NCBI GenBank assembly: GCA_040880525.1 | Contig: JBBDIG010000014.1 | Coordinates: forward strand, 101,369-165,368 | DNA: 64,000 nucleotides | Origin: Bacteroidia bacterium | GTDB lineage: Bacteria > Bacteroidota > Bacteroidia > CAILMK01 > JBBDIG01 | Direction: 5' to 3' | In this document: in pieces, positions 9,657 to 18,894 of the stretch | Position numbering within the stretch: the stretch's first letter is position 1 | Layout of the letters: every line of letters starts with the position of its first letter | Notes under the pieces: generated by a model | Told to the model about the DNA's origin: nothing | The model's database searches: none | What the model saw: the letters and a program-made list of their open reading frames with translations, nothing else | Made by a program: the position numbers and the translations under genes

Positions 9657-12354
9657 TAGATGCGGGTTTTAAAATGGCTACCGGGAATTTCCCCAGGATT
9701 TGTTTAAGAAGGAGCATTCCGTTGCCTGATTCCAGGTTTTCGCTGGTGTAAATATTTGTCCATACTTCTGGCGCGCCAGGTGGCAAAGTGAGCAATGCAT
9801 CCTGCCATACCTGTGCGCCAATGGGATATTTTCCCTCCCGACATAAAGGCACGACTAACCGTGGCACAACAACTACGCAATAGTCGTTTCCTGATTTCCG
9901 CGCAAAGCATAGCGCTTTCTCGCTAAATGCTTCCGAAACCCTGAGGGGCAAATATTCTCCTTCTTCAAACAGATTTGGCAGACTTTTCCTGAATTGCAAG
10001 GCCTTGTACAAAACGAATATTTTCAGGTGGCCATCAGCGGAATTCTCCAGCAAATTGCTGTTTAAAGATTCCGGATCTGCCGTGGTCATTTCATTAACGA
10101 ACTTAGTTCGCAGATCATAATCTACCGGCCTGCGATTATCAGGATCTACATAACTGAGGTCCCAGAGTTCGGAACCCTGGTAAATGTCTGGAATGCCGGG
10201 AGCCGTAACCTTCAGCAGGCTCTGCCCGAGTGAATAAATCGCTCCGCAAAAGGCAAGCTTTTCTGCAAAAATTCTGAATGAATTTAAAAACCTGGCGCTG
10301 CATAAAATTGACTCCAAAAATTCCATCACTCCCTTTTCATAGGCCACATCAGGTGCTGCCCAACTGGAATGTACTTTGGCCTCACGCAAGGCTTTTTCGA
10401 GGTAGGCTTTTGTTCGATTAATGAAATCCTTGTTTATATCATAGGGCCAGGCGCCCAGGAGGCTCTGGTAAATAAAATATTCCTCATTCCTGTCCGGCAG
10501 ATTTTTATTTCCTCTTGCCGCAGCATTTAATGTATGCCAGCGGTTCATTTCGCTAAACCACTCTTCGGGTATTTCACTCAGCACATTTATGCGCAGGCGG
10601 GCATCCTCCCCACGGTTCGTATCGTGGGTGGCTGTCGCATTAATAGAGCGCGGGAAATGTGATTGTCTGTGCAGCATTTTACGATGAAAGCTGCCTGCTC
10701 CCATTCCAAATACGGAAGGATTATCTCCAACTTCATTATGAGAAATCAAAGGATTGTAGGAATAGAAAGTGGTGTCTTCAATCCCTTTGGCCGCAAGCGG
10801 GCCGGTAAACTGCTGGCAGCGCTGAAGGAAAAAATACTGATCACCCTCGTCTGCATCAGCATGGCCGGTAAAGGTATTAAGCAGGTAATCCAGCTCTGGC
10901 CGGAGGGTGGGCAGCATGTGGCAGGCAGTTTTATGCGCCTTCGTGATGATTTCGTATTCTCCCTGTCGTAGCGGGAATTTCTGCGGATAGATCCTGTACA
11001 CAGGCCAGGCCGCAAGAAAACCCGCCAAAGCTTCCGTCCATTCCAATATCCTGGTTGCCTCATGAGCCGCTAACAGGCTGCATGATTTCATCCATTCCAC
11101 AAGGTTCTGCAATTCGCCCCCCATCCGGGTTTTCAGGATAAATATTTTATTCTTAAAAACCTGTTCTTCATAAGAAAGAGGTTCTCCGCTAATGCGGCTG
11201 TATGCTTCTTTGATGGGTGCTGCCCCTTCAGGATCCGTGAAAAGCTGGCTGACCGTACTCAGAAATCCATAGCCGCTGGTGCCTTCAATGGGCCAGCGAT
11301 GCGGCAGATGCTCACTCAATTCGAGGATTTTTTCCACCACGATGAATTTCTCTCTGCCCACCAAATTGCGCAGGCGGTGCAAATAACCTTCAGGATCATT
11401 TAGCCCGTCAATATGGTCAATGCGCAGACCGTCAATTAAGCCTTCATTACAAAGTTTCCCGATAAATTGGTGGTAGCTATTAAATACCTGCTCATCTTCC
11501 ATGCGCAGACAGATAAGATCATTGATCGTAAAAAACCGCCTGTAGTTGATCTTTTCTTCGGGAGTACGCCAATGAACAAGCCTGAAATACTGCTGGTCCA
11601 GCATTTCGCTAAGCAATTCAGCAGAAGCATTTATTTTCTTTAACCCGTGGAGGATCGAGTCCAGTGCATTTTTATTTTCCTTTAAATATTCAATTAAGTT
11701 GTTTTTTGCAAGATGCCATTCGTCCGGGTTTGCCTGGATTTTTAATTTCCATTCCCATTCCTTCAGGAAATAAAAATCCTTTTCCCGTGCTTTTGTATTA
11801 AAATTTAAAATTTGATTTAATAAAAATGAATATGAATTTTTACTGACGGGATATTTATTTTCAAAATATTCAATAAAAAATCCTTTTTCAAAAACGATCT
11901 TCAGGTCCCCATTTGAGATGGCTTCCTTGGCTTCAGTACCCAGAAACGGAGCCATCACTTTCCCCGTGAATTCTTCTTCAGGAAACTGCCAGTCAATATC
12001 GAAACTGTGATAATAACGGGATTCAGGGCCAAGTTCAAATATATCGTGGAGCCACGGGTTGCTACAGTGAAAGGCCATGTGGTTGGGTACAATGTCCTGA
12101 AGCCAGCCCATCTCGCGCTCCTTCATTTCCTGCTTAATCTCCCGCCATTCATCCAGCGTTCCGATCTCTTCGTTCACGCATAAGGGATTAACCACATCAT
12201 AGCCGTGTGTGCTGCCGGGCCGGGCCTGGAAAACGGGAGAGGCATAAATGGTGGAAATCCCCAGCTTTTGAAGATAAGGCAATTGCTTCCGCAACTGCCG
12301 GAAGGTAAAATCTTTATTGAACTGGATACGGTAAGTTGCCGCAGGCTTGTGCAT
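9646..12354 (-). CDS. treY: Malto-oligosyltrehalose synthase
   Basis: Isomerises the reducing-end glucose pair of a malto-oligosaccharide into a trehalosyl end (GH13_26). At 902 aa it is full length for the family. The N-terminus ATYRIQFNKDFTF and ISTIYASPVFQARPGSTHGYD are diagnostic; the catalytic region shows GLRIDHIDGL with the nucleophile Asp, VVEKILE with the acid/base Glu, and ATHDTNRGEDAR. It lies four bases after the GH57 gene and overlaps malQ. Together with TreZ it makes free trehalose from glucan. Confidence 0.97.
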   Translation of the reverse strand: MHKPAATYRIQFNKDFTFRQLRKQLPYLQKLGISTIYASPVFQARPGSTHGYDVVNPLCVNEEIGTLDEWREIKQEMKEREMGWLQDIVPNHMAFHCSNPWLHDIFELGPESRYYHSFDIDWQFPEEEFTGKVMAPFLGTEAKEAISNGDLKIVFEKGFFIEYFENKYPVSKNSYSFLLNQILNFNTKAREKDFYFLKEWEWKLKIQANPDEWHLAKNNLIEYLKENKNALDSILHGLKKINASAELLSEMLDQQYFRLVHWRTPEEKINYRRFFTINDLICLRMEDEQVFNSYHQFIGKLCNEGLIDGLRIDHIDGLNDPEGYLHRLRNLVGREKFIVVEKILELSEHLPHRWPIEGTSGYGFLSTVSQLFTDPEGAAPIKEAYSRISGEPLSYEEQVFKNKIFILKTRMGGELQNLVEWMKSCSLLAAHEATRILEWTEALAGFLAAWPVYRIYPQKFPLRQGEYEIITKAHKTACHMLPTLRPELDYLLNTFTGHADADEGDQYFFLQRCQQFTGPLAAKGIEDTTFYSYNPLISHNEVGDNPSVFGMGAGSFHRKMLHRQSHFPRSINATATHDTNRGEDARLRINVLSEIPEEWFSEMNRWHTLNAAARGNKNLPDRNEEYFIYQSLLGAWPYDINKDFINRTKAYLEKALREAKVHSSWAAPDVAYEKGVMEFLESILCSARFLNSFRIFAEKLAFCGAIYSLGQSLLKVTAPGIPDIYQGSELWDLSYVDPDNRRPVDYDLRTKFVNEMTTADPESLNSNLLENSADGHLKIFVLYKALQFRKSLPNLFEEGEYLPLRVSEAFSEKALCFARKSGNDYCVVVVPRLVVPLCREGKYPIGAQVWQDALLTLPPGAPEVWTNIYTSENLESGNGMLLLKQILGKFPVAILKPASNEI

Positions 12355-12358
12355 AGGA

Positions 12359-14794
12359 TCAGATAATGAGATTCAGCCGCTTATATGTTTCATTAAATAA
12401 TGCACACCAGTTGCCGGCATCATTGTCTCCGGTTTCGCAACGATCCATGTATTCGCCATAAACCTGTGCTCTGATCTGGTAGGCGATATTCTGTGCATTC
12501 CAGTACCCCGGCTCCATGCCGCTTTTTTCGATATATGAAAGCAGCGTGGCCACATACTTTAGCTGCTCCAGGTTTTTTGGATCCTCTGCCAGGTGCTGCA
12601 TTTCCTTCGCTACTTGTTCATCGGCAAGGAAATTCAGGGTTATAAAATCCAGCTTCATATTGATCTTTCCCGCTGATTCCAGCATTTTCTTTAATACCTC
12701 AAGATTAATTTTTTCTTGCTTAAAAATATTCACCAATCTGGTATTCACGGCAAGTTCCATTGGGATTCGGAGCTGACGAGGCACCTGCATATTGATCTCA
12801 TTATATACCTGCAAAAGTGGAAAGTTGCTTTCATAAAGCTGGTAAATAGCACCCTCCACGTGTTGCATGGTTTGCTCTGTAACCAGATCCATGATCTTTC
12901 GCTGGTCGTCCCGGAACAGATGCCAGAAGGAGTAATTGTGGCTGCCGAAATATTTATCCATCAGATTGAATATTTCATAGATCCCGCTTTTATGAAAAGC
13001 CTGTACAATGCTGTCATGCAATTCATTCAGGGCATCGGTGCTGATGTAGGGCCGCACTCCGCCAAAAAGATGGTGCTCTCCCAGGTGGATTACCGCGTAC
13101 GATATATCGGTTTTTTCCCGCGTTATCTGCGATTGCAGGAGCACACGGCCAATTACGAGTTTCTGTTTTCCTGCTTCGTAAAATTCCCGTTTCAAGGAAT
13201 GCGTATTGAAGCTATAGATCGCAAGTTCTTCAGGAAATTCTTCGAAAATGGATGAGACGGCAAAGTGAGCACCTACCCGTAACATATTTACCATCATCGG
13301 CTTTACGTGGCGATTGTAGGCAATAGCAGCATTGTCATATTTCCTGATATTGCTCGGAATATTTTCGAGGTGGCGCACAAATTCATCCTCATATTTATTG
13401 CCGCTAACCTCTTCTGCCAATTGCATTGCACGGGTGGCGTAAAGTATATCCTGCATGGATTCAATGCCGGTTACTTCATCGAAAAACCAACCACAGCTTG
13501 TGTACATCAACATGCAGTGGTATTGCATTTCCAGCAGCTTGAGGAGCTTTATCTGCTGCTCATCTTCCAGCTCCTGTCCAAAATTTTCCCGGAGGAAGGA
13601 TTCAACATTCTCATCGGCACGGTCGGCTACTACCCGGATATATTTGTTGCGAACATCCCACGGATTCTTTGTGAACGCCTTCATCTCCTCTTCGTAAAGA
13701 ACAACACACGTGTCGCGAAGCCAATCAAAGGTTTCACGGAGGGGCTTTCGCCATTCCTGATTCCAGCCCTTGTTTCCTCCGGTATTGCAACCGCAGTCGC
13801 TCTTCCATCTTTCCACTCCGTGGTAACAGCTCCAGGAGGTGTTTTCCAATATTTCTACCTCATGCTCCGGAGGATGCTTTTCCAGATATTCTGCATAGAT
13901 AGTTAGTTGCTGATCAGGATGTGCTTCTTTGATGGTATGCAGGCAATATGAAAGCGCCATTTCGCCCAATTCGTGATGGTGGCCGTAGCTTTCTCCGTCT
14001 GTGGCGATATGTACCAGTTGCGGGATTTCTTCATCCGTAAATTGCCCCAGCAGCCGCTGGGCAAAAGCTTCCCCGTTGTTGAGCAATCCTTCAAAAGCTA
14101 CCGCCTGGGAAGCTGGTCCATCATAGAAAAACAGGTTGATCTTTTTGCCGGAAGGCAGATTGTACACGTAAGAATGACGCGGGTTTATCTTCGCATTGGT
14201 GCCATCCTGCCAATCATTTTCGTCTTTTCTGCGAAAGCGCCTGGCCTGGTAGGGAGAAAGTATGGTGAACGCAATACCGTTTTCTGCCAGTACCTCAAGC
14301 GTTTCAGTATTGGCGGCAGTTTCGCCCAGCCACATTCCTTCCGGGTCTCTGCCGAAACGCCTCTTAAAATCTTCGATCCCCCATTTCACCTGTGTTTCTT
14401 TGTCTCTGCGATTGGCCAGCGGCATTATGAGGTGATTGTAGGCCTGGGCGATGGCTGATCCGTGACCAGAAAAATATTCCCGGCTTTCTTTGTCAGCCTG
14501 CAGTACTGCCTCATAAATGTGCGGAACTTCGGTTTCCATCCAGGTGAGAAGGGTAGGCCCGATGTTGAAGCTCATGCGCGAATAGTTATTGATAATATCC
14601 AGGATCGCCCCTTCCTCATTGAGAATTCGTGAGGCGGTATTGCGGCTATAGCACTCGGCATTGATGCGGTGATTCCAGTCATGGTATGGATATGCCGAAT
14701 CCTGCACCTCCACTTTGTTCAGCCAGGGATTTTCTCTTGGAGGCTGATAAAAGTGGCCGTGGATGCAGACGTACTTTTTATTATTTCTACTCAT
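12359..14794 (-). CDS. Glycoside hydrolase family 57 protein with DUF3536 domain
   Basis: An 811-aa cytoplasmic protein. It starts with the GH57 signature VCIHGHFYQPPRENPW. The probable nucleophile is Glu158 in MWLGETAANTETL and the general acid Asp266 in HIATDGESYGHHHE, matching GH57 conserved regions. A long C-terminal half (about residues 300-811) corresponds to DUF3536, whose function is unknown. The family includes alpha-amylases and branching enzymes; the exact activity of the DUF3536 branch is not established to my knowledge. It sits between treZ and treY with gaps of six and four bases, so it should act on the same alpha-glucan. Confidence 0.88.
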   Translation of the reverse strand: MSRNNKKYVCIHGHFYQPPRENPWLNKVEVQDSAYPYHDWNHRINAECYSRNTASRILNEEGAILDIINNYSRMSFNIGPTLLTWMETEVPHIYEAVLQADKESREYFSGHGSAIAQAYNHLIMPLANRRDKETQVKWGIEDFKRRFGRDPEGMWLGETAANTETLEVLAENGIAFTILSPYQARRFRRKDENDWQDGTNAKINPRHSYVYNLPSGKKINLFFYDGPASQAVAFEGLLNNGEAFAQRLLGQFTDEEIPQLVHIATDGESYGHHHELGEMALSYCLHTIKEAHPDQQLTIYAEYLEKHPPEHEVEILENTSWSCYHGVERWKSDCGCNTGGNKGWNQEWRKPLRETFDWLRDTCVVLYEEEMKAFTKNPWDVRNKYIRVVADRADENVESFLRENFGQELEDEQQIKLLKLLEMQYHCMLMYTSCGWFFDEVTGIESMQDILYATRAMQLAEEVSGNKYEDEFVRHLENIPSNIRKYDNAAIAYNRHVKPMMVNMLRVGAHFAVSSIFEEFPEELAIYSFNTHSLKREFYEAGKQKLVIGRVLLQSQITREKTDISYAVIHLGEHHLFGGVRPYISTDALNELHDSIVQAFHKSGIYEIFNLMDKYFGSHNYSFWHLFRDDQRKIMDLVTEQTMQHVEGAIYQLYESNFPLLQVYNEINMQVPRQLRIPMELAVNTRLVNIFKQEKINLEVLKKMLESAGKINMKLDFITLNFLADEQVAKEMQHLAEDPKNLEQLKYVATLLSYIEKSGMEPGYWNAQNIAYQIRAQVYGEYMDRCETGDNDAGNWCALFNETYKRLNLII

Positions 14795-14800
14795 TAAAAT

Positions 14801-16618
14801 TCATTGATTTATAAAAATGATGAGTGATTCAGGCGGCAATGTGATCCGGCAATTTGCTTCTGCCAAAGCAGGCGCACCGCCAGGCCCCAGCCATTCAGCA
14901 TCCCAGGATGCCAGAACCTTCTGCCAGTTCCCGCCTGATGACGGCAAACGCACTTCCCGGGTTTTTTGATCAAAATTAAAAAAGGCCAGATTTTGCTGAT
15001 CCACTCCGGCCTGTAGTTCCAGAATCATTTCATTTTCATGGATACGGGTTTCAATATGGTCACTGGCAAAATTTTCAAAATGGCCATTTCTGCGCATCGT
15101 GATCAGGTGGCGGTAATATTCGCGGAGTGTAACCTGCGTTTTATCCCCGTCAAAATTCCATTGCAGTTTTGAAAGCTCAAAGGTTTCCGTTGCCTGTGGA
15201 TCGGGCACTTCTCCCTTCCATTCAAAAGAAGCGAACTCCTGCTGGCGGCCCTTCCTGACAGCCTCCACCAATACAGGATCGCTGTGGCTTACGAAATAGA
15301 GGAATGGATGCTTTTCGCCATATTCTTCGCCCATAAACAGCAGCGGAACAAAAGGCGAGATCAGCATGGCGCCTGCACATAGCTTGGTCATTTCGAAGGA
15401 GACGAGATGCGATAAACGCTCGCCTTTCATCCTGTTCCCCACCTGGTCGTGGTTTTGAATGCAGACCACGAACTTCTCCGGAGGATGGCCGGAAGGATCG
15501 CTGCCGATGGTACGTTTCCTGAATCCGGAGTAGCGACCGTCATACACAAAAGCTTGCCTGAACGTTTTCGCCAGATTTTCAATTTTTCCGAAATCAGAAT
15601 AATATCCATTTCGCTCACCCGTGGCAAGGGCATGCACTGAATGATGAAAATCATCCGCCCATTGGGCGTCCAGATTGCAGCCGCCCTCATGGTACGATCT
15701 CAAGAGTTTCACATCATTCAGGTCGCTCTCAGCGATCAGGTAATATGGGCGGTGTTCGCGCTGCTCAAGCAGGTCGGCAGCCTCACGCATTTCCGCCAGA
15801 ATGTGCCTGGCACTGTTGTCAAAAATTGCGTGGACGGCATCCAGCCGCAATGCATCAATATGAAACTCGCGGAGCCACATCAGCGCTGCATTTATGAAAT
15901 AACTGCGAACGTGGTCGCTGAATGCATCATCAAAGTTGAGGGCCGCACCCCACGGGGTCTTATATTTATCAGTAAAATAGGGTCCGAAATCATTCAGGTA
16001 GTTTCCCTCCGGGCCAAGATGATTATAGACTACATCCAGTATTACGGCTAAGCCTTTTTGGTGGCAGGCATTCACGAGCTTCTTCAGGCCGGATGCACCA
16101 CCATAGGAATCCTGCACTGCGTAAGGATACACGCCATCATAGCCCCAGTTTCTGCTACCGGGAAACTGACAAACCGGCATCAGTTCAATTGTATTCACTC
16201 CAAGATCAAGAATGTAATCCAGCCGTGGGATGATCGCCTCGAATGTGCCGCTTGGGGTGAAAGTGCCGGTGTGCAATTCGTACATGATCATGTTCTTCAG
16301 CGGCATAGGTTGCCAATCCCGGTCGTCCCAGTCATAATCGGCATTCAGGGTTTTGGATGCATTATGCACACCTGCCGATTGATCACGCGAGGCAGGATCC
16401 AGACGGGTTAATTCCTGGTCGAGCCTAAAGCTGTATTTCGTGCCTTCGGGAATATCGTCCAGAACCCTTTCCCAATAGCCCTGACCATCCTGTTCCATTG
16501 CGAAACGGGATTCATTTTTCCCTTCAATGTGCAGTTCAACGCTTTTGCGAAAAGGTGCCCACACCCTGAATTTGCATCTGTTCTGATCCTGGTAAATAGC
16601 TCCGGTCCGTTCGTGCAT
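14801..16618 (-). CDS. treZ: Malto-oligosyltrehalose trehalohydrolase
   Basis: Releases trehalose from the trehalosyl end made by TreY (GH13_10). The 605-aa protein has an N-terminal immunoglobulin-like domain (CKFRVWAPFRKSVELHI), then the barrel with MPVCQFPGSRNWGYDGVYPY, the nucleophile in ALRLDAVHAIFD, the acid/base in YLIAESDLND and QNHDQVGNR. It is the first gene of the leftward operon and diverges from glgE across a 207-bp spacer. I see no strong TAnnTTTG promoter in that spacer. Confidence 0.96.
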   Translation of the reverse strand: MHERTGAIYQDQNRCKFRVWAPFRKSVELHIEGKNESRFAMEQDGQGYWERVLDDIPEGTKYSFRLDQELTRLDPASRDQSAGVHNASKTLNADYDWDDRDWQPMPLKNMIMYELHTGTFTPSGTFEAIIPRLDYILDLGVNTIELMPVCQFPGSRNWGYDGVYPYAVQDSYGGASGLKKLVNACHQKGLAVILDVVYNHLGPEGNYLNDFGPYFTDKYKTPWGAALNFDDAFSDHVRSYFINAALMWLREFHIDALRLDAVHAIFDNSARHILAEMREAADLLEQREHRPYYLIAESDLNDVKLLRSYHEGGCNLDAQWADDFHHSVHALATGERNGYYSDFGKIENLAKTFRQAFVYDGRYSGFRKRTIGSDPSGHPPEKFVVCIQNHDQVGNRMKGERLSHLVSFEMTKLCAGAMLISPFVPLLFMGEEYGEKHPFLYFVSHSDPVLVEAVRKGRQQEFASFEWKGEVPDPQATETFELSKLQWNFDGDKTQVTLREYYRHLITMRRNGHFENFASDHIETRIHENEMILELQAGVDQQNLAFFNFDQKTREVRLPSSGGNWQKVLASWDAEWLGPGGAPALAEANCRITLPPESLIIFINQ

Positions 16619-16825
16619 AAGAAACCTGTGGCTGTTAAATATTTTACATCATTAAATATGAAAATCGTGGAATTGGTTGTGGATTTTTAGAAAAGGAGAG
16701 GAGCGGTGTCGGGAAATATTCTGCTGTTTTCTGGTCCTCTTTGGTTGCCGGGCCGGAGCTTGTTGAAGCAGGGCGAACGTGCCAATGCATCCGGTAAAAA
16801 GCCGTGGTTTGGCTAAACATGCAGC
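16619..16825. other. Divergent spacer between treZ and glgE
   Basis: 207 bp separating the two oppositely transcribed trehalose/glucan operons, so promoters for both should lie here. The part next to treZ is AT-rich (about 16637-16690, TTAAATATTTTACATCATT), the part next to glgE is GC-richer. No exact TAnnTTTG box and no clear operator palindrome were found by eye. Confidence 0.5.
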
Positions 16826-18865
16826 ATGAAATCCCGTTTCTTCTTTCACTCATTAAAGGAGAAAAATAAATACCCCGTATTGATGAAAGATGTTGAAGGC
16901 CGCAAACGGGCAATTATTGAAAACGTACATCCGCAGATCAATGGAGGAAAGTATCCGGTGAAGAGAACGCCCGGAGAAAGAGTTACTGTTCGGGCAGATA
17001 TTTTTGTGGATGGACACGATAAAGTGGATGCCGCTCTTTTGTATCGCAGAGTCCCGGAGAAAAAAAGCAAAGCAACCTCCAAATGGCAGGAAACAGCTAT
17101 GGTTTTCCTGGGTAATGATCATTGGGAAGCATCTTTTACGCCTCTAAAAACGGGATACTATGAATACACGATCATAGCCTGGATCAACTATTATGGCACC
17201 TGGCAGGATGGCCTGCGAAAAAAGTTTGAAGCCCGGCAGGATGTACGCGTGGAGTTGATTTCAGGAGCGCAAATGATGGAAGATGCTGTGGAGCGGGTTT
17301 CTGCTGCGCAAAAGAAGAAGCTGAAAATGTGGAGCAAGCTGTTGCGGAGTACTAAGGATCAAAAGCAGGCTGAGGCTGTGCATATTGCACTGAGCATGGA
17401 AGCTTCCACAATTATGCACGAAGCACAGGAGCATGGTTTTACTAAAACTTACTACCGCAACCTGGGCGTAAAGGTGGAGCGGCAAAAAGCACTTTTCAGT
17501 GCCTGGTACGAATTCTTTCCGCGGTCCACATCTCCGGTTGAGGGCAGCCACGGGACCTTTGCGGATTGCGAGCGAATATTGCCTGAAATTGCCCGGATGG
17601 GTTTCGATGTCATTTATCTACCTCCCATCCATCCTGTAGGGAAGTCGCATCGCAAAGGGCTGAACAATGCCACAGTCGCTACAGAGCATGATCCCGGATC
17701 TCCGTGGGCCATTGGAGGTAGCGAAGGCGGCCACAAATCCATCCATCCCGAACTTGGAGATCCGGAGGAGTTCAAACGGCTGGTGAAAAAGGCGAATGAA
17801 CTGGGATTGGAGGTCGCACTGGATTTTGCCATTCAGTGTTCCCCGGACCATCCTTATGTGAAGGAGCACCCGGACTGGTTCAAGTGGCGCCCTGACGGAA
17901 CGATCCAATACGCGGAAAATCCTCCGAAAAAATATCAGGATGTATTGCCGGTATATTTTGAAACAGCCGACTGGGAAAACCTTTGGAAGGAGCTGAAAAG
18001 CATCGTGGATTTCTGGATTGCCAATGGTGTGAAGATTTTCCGCGTGGATAATCCCCATACCAAGCCCTTTGCCTTTTGGGAATGGCTTATCAGCGAAATA
18101 CACCACAAGCATCCTGATGTTATCTTTTTAGCAGAAGCCTTTACCAGACCGCGCGTAATGGAGCAGTTGGCTAAAATTGGCTTTTCCCAGTCCTATACTT
18201 ATTTTACCTGGCGCAATACCGCAGCAGAATTACAGGAATATGTAACGGAGCTAACACGAACAGAGCTAAGGGAATATTTCCGCCCCAACTTTTGGCCGAA
18301 TACGCCTGATATTCTTCCCATTTCGCTGGAGCATAAACCGGAACCGGCCTTCATTGCACGGCTCATCCTGGCTTGTACATTATCCTCAAACTATGGCATT
18401 TACGGGCCTCTATTCGAATTCGGCCTCAATAGACCTTACCCCGGCAAGGAGGAATACATTGATTCAGAAAAGTATGAGATCAAACACTGGGACTGGAGCC
18501 GGCTGACCAGGACTAAGGAAATAATTACCCTCATGAATGAGATCAGGCGGGAGAATCCTGCATTGCAAACTACATGGCACGTTGAATTCTGCAAGAGCGA
18601 TAATCCCAATTTGCTGTGCTATGTAAAAACGGATCAGTACAAACAGAACCAAATGCTGATTGCAGTGAATCTGGATTCTGAGCATGTTCAATCCGGATGG
18701 ATAAAAGTTCCCCGGCTGTTCATGGAGCTGGAACCGGAAGCTACCCTCTCCCTCCATGATTTGTTGACCGGGAGCCGCTACATGTGGCGGGAGGAGTGGA
18801 ATTACGTGGAACTGCATCCGCAAAAAATACCGGCACATGTTTTCAGGATCGAAATAGAAGAATAA
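16826..18865 (+). CDS. glgE: Alpha-1,4-glucan:maltose-1-phosphate maltosyltransferase
   Basis: Adds maltose from alpha-maltose-1-phosphate to the non-reducing end of alpha-1,4-glucan (GH13_3). The 679-aa protein has an N-terminal beta domain (ENVHPQINGGKYPVKRTPGE), a helical insert near residues 140-215, then the barrel: YLPPIHPVGKSHRKG, the nucleophile in FRVDNPHTKP (Asp about 406) and the acid/base in FLAEAFTRP (Glu about 435). The ATG at 16826 gives the longest frame; an in-frame ATG at 16883, directly before the conserved part, is an equally plausible start. It is followed 29 bases later by treS-mak and belongs to the rightward operon. Confidence 0.96.
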   Translation: MKSRFFFHSLKEKNKYPVLMKDVEGRKRAIIENVHPQINGGKYPVKRTPGERVTVRADIFVDGHDKVDAALLYRRVPEKKSKATSKWQETAMVFLGNDHWEASFTPLKTGYYEYTIIAWINYYGTWQDGLRKKFEARQDVRVELISGAQMMEDAVERVSAAQKKKLKMWSKLLRSTKDQKQAEAVHIALSMEASTIMHEAQEHGFTKTYYRNLGVKVERQKALFSAWYEFFPRSTSPVEGSHGTFADCERILPEIARMGFDVIYLPPIHPVGKSHRKGLNNATVATEHDPGSPWAIGGSEGGHKSIHPELGDPEEFKRLVKKANELGLEVALDFAIQCSPDHPYVKEHPDWFKWRPDGTIQYAENPPKKYQDVLPVYFETADWENLWKELKSIVDFWIANGVKIFRVDNPHTKPFAFWEWLISEIHHKHPDVIFLAEAFTRPRVMEQLAKIGFSQSYTYFTWRNTAAELQEYVTELTRTELREYFRPNFWPNTPDILPISLEHKPEPAFIARLILACTLSSNYGIYGPLFEFGLNRPYPGKEEYIDSEKYEIKHWDWSRLTRTKEIITLMNEIRRENPALQTTWHVEFCKSDNPNLLCYVKTDQYKQNQMLIAVNLDSEHVQSGWIKVPRLFMELEPEATLSLHDLLTGSRYMWREEWNYVELHPQKIPAHVFRIEIEE

Positions 18866-18894
18866 AAGAACCGGAAATAACTTTCAGAACGGCT

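Noticed and set aside
13307..13906. 199-codon plus-strand frame inside the GH57-DUF3536 gene
   Set aside because: Antisense shadow; hydrophobic, irregular composition and no recognisable motif.
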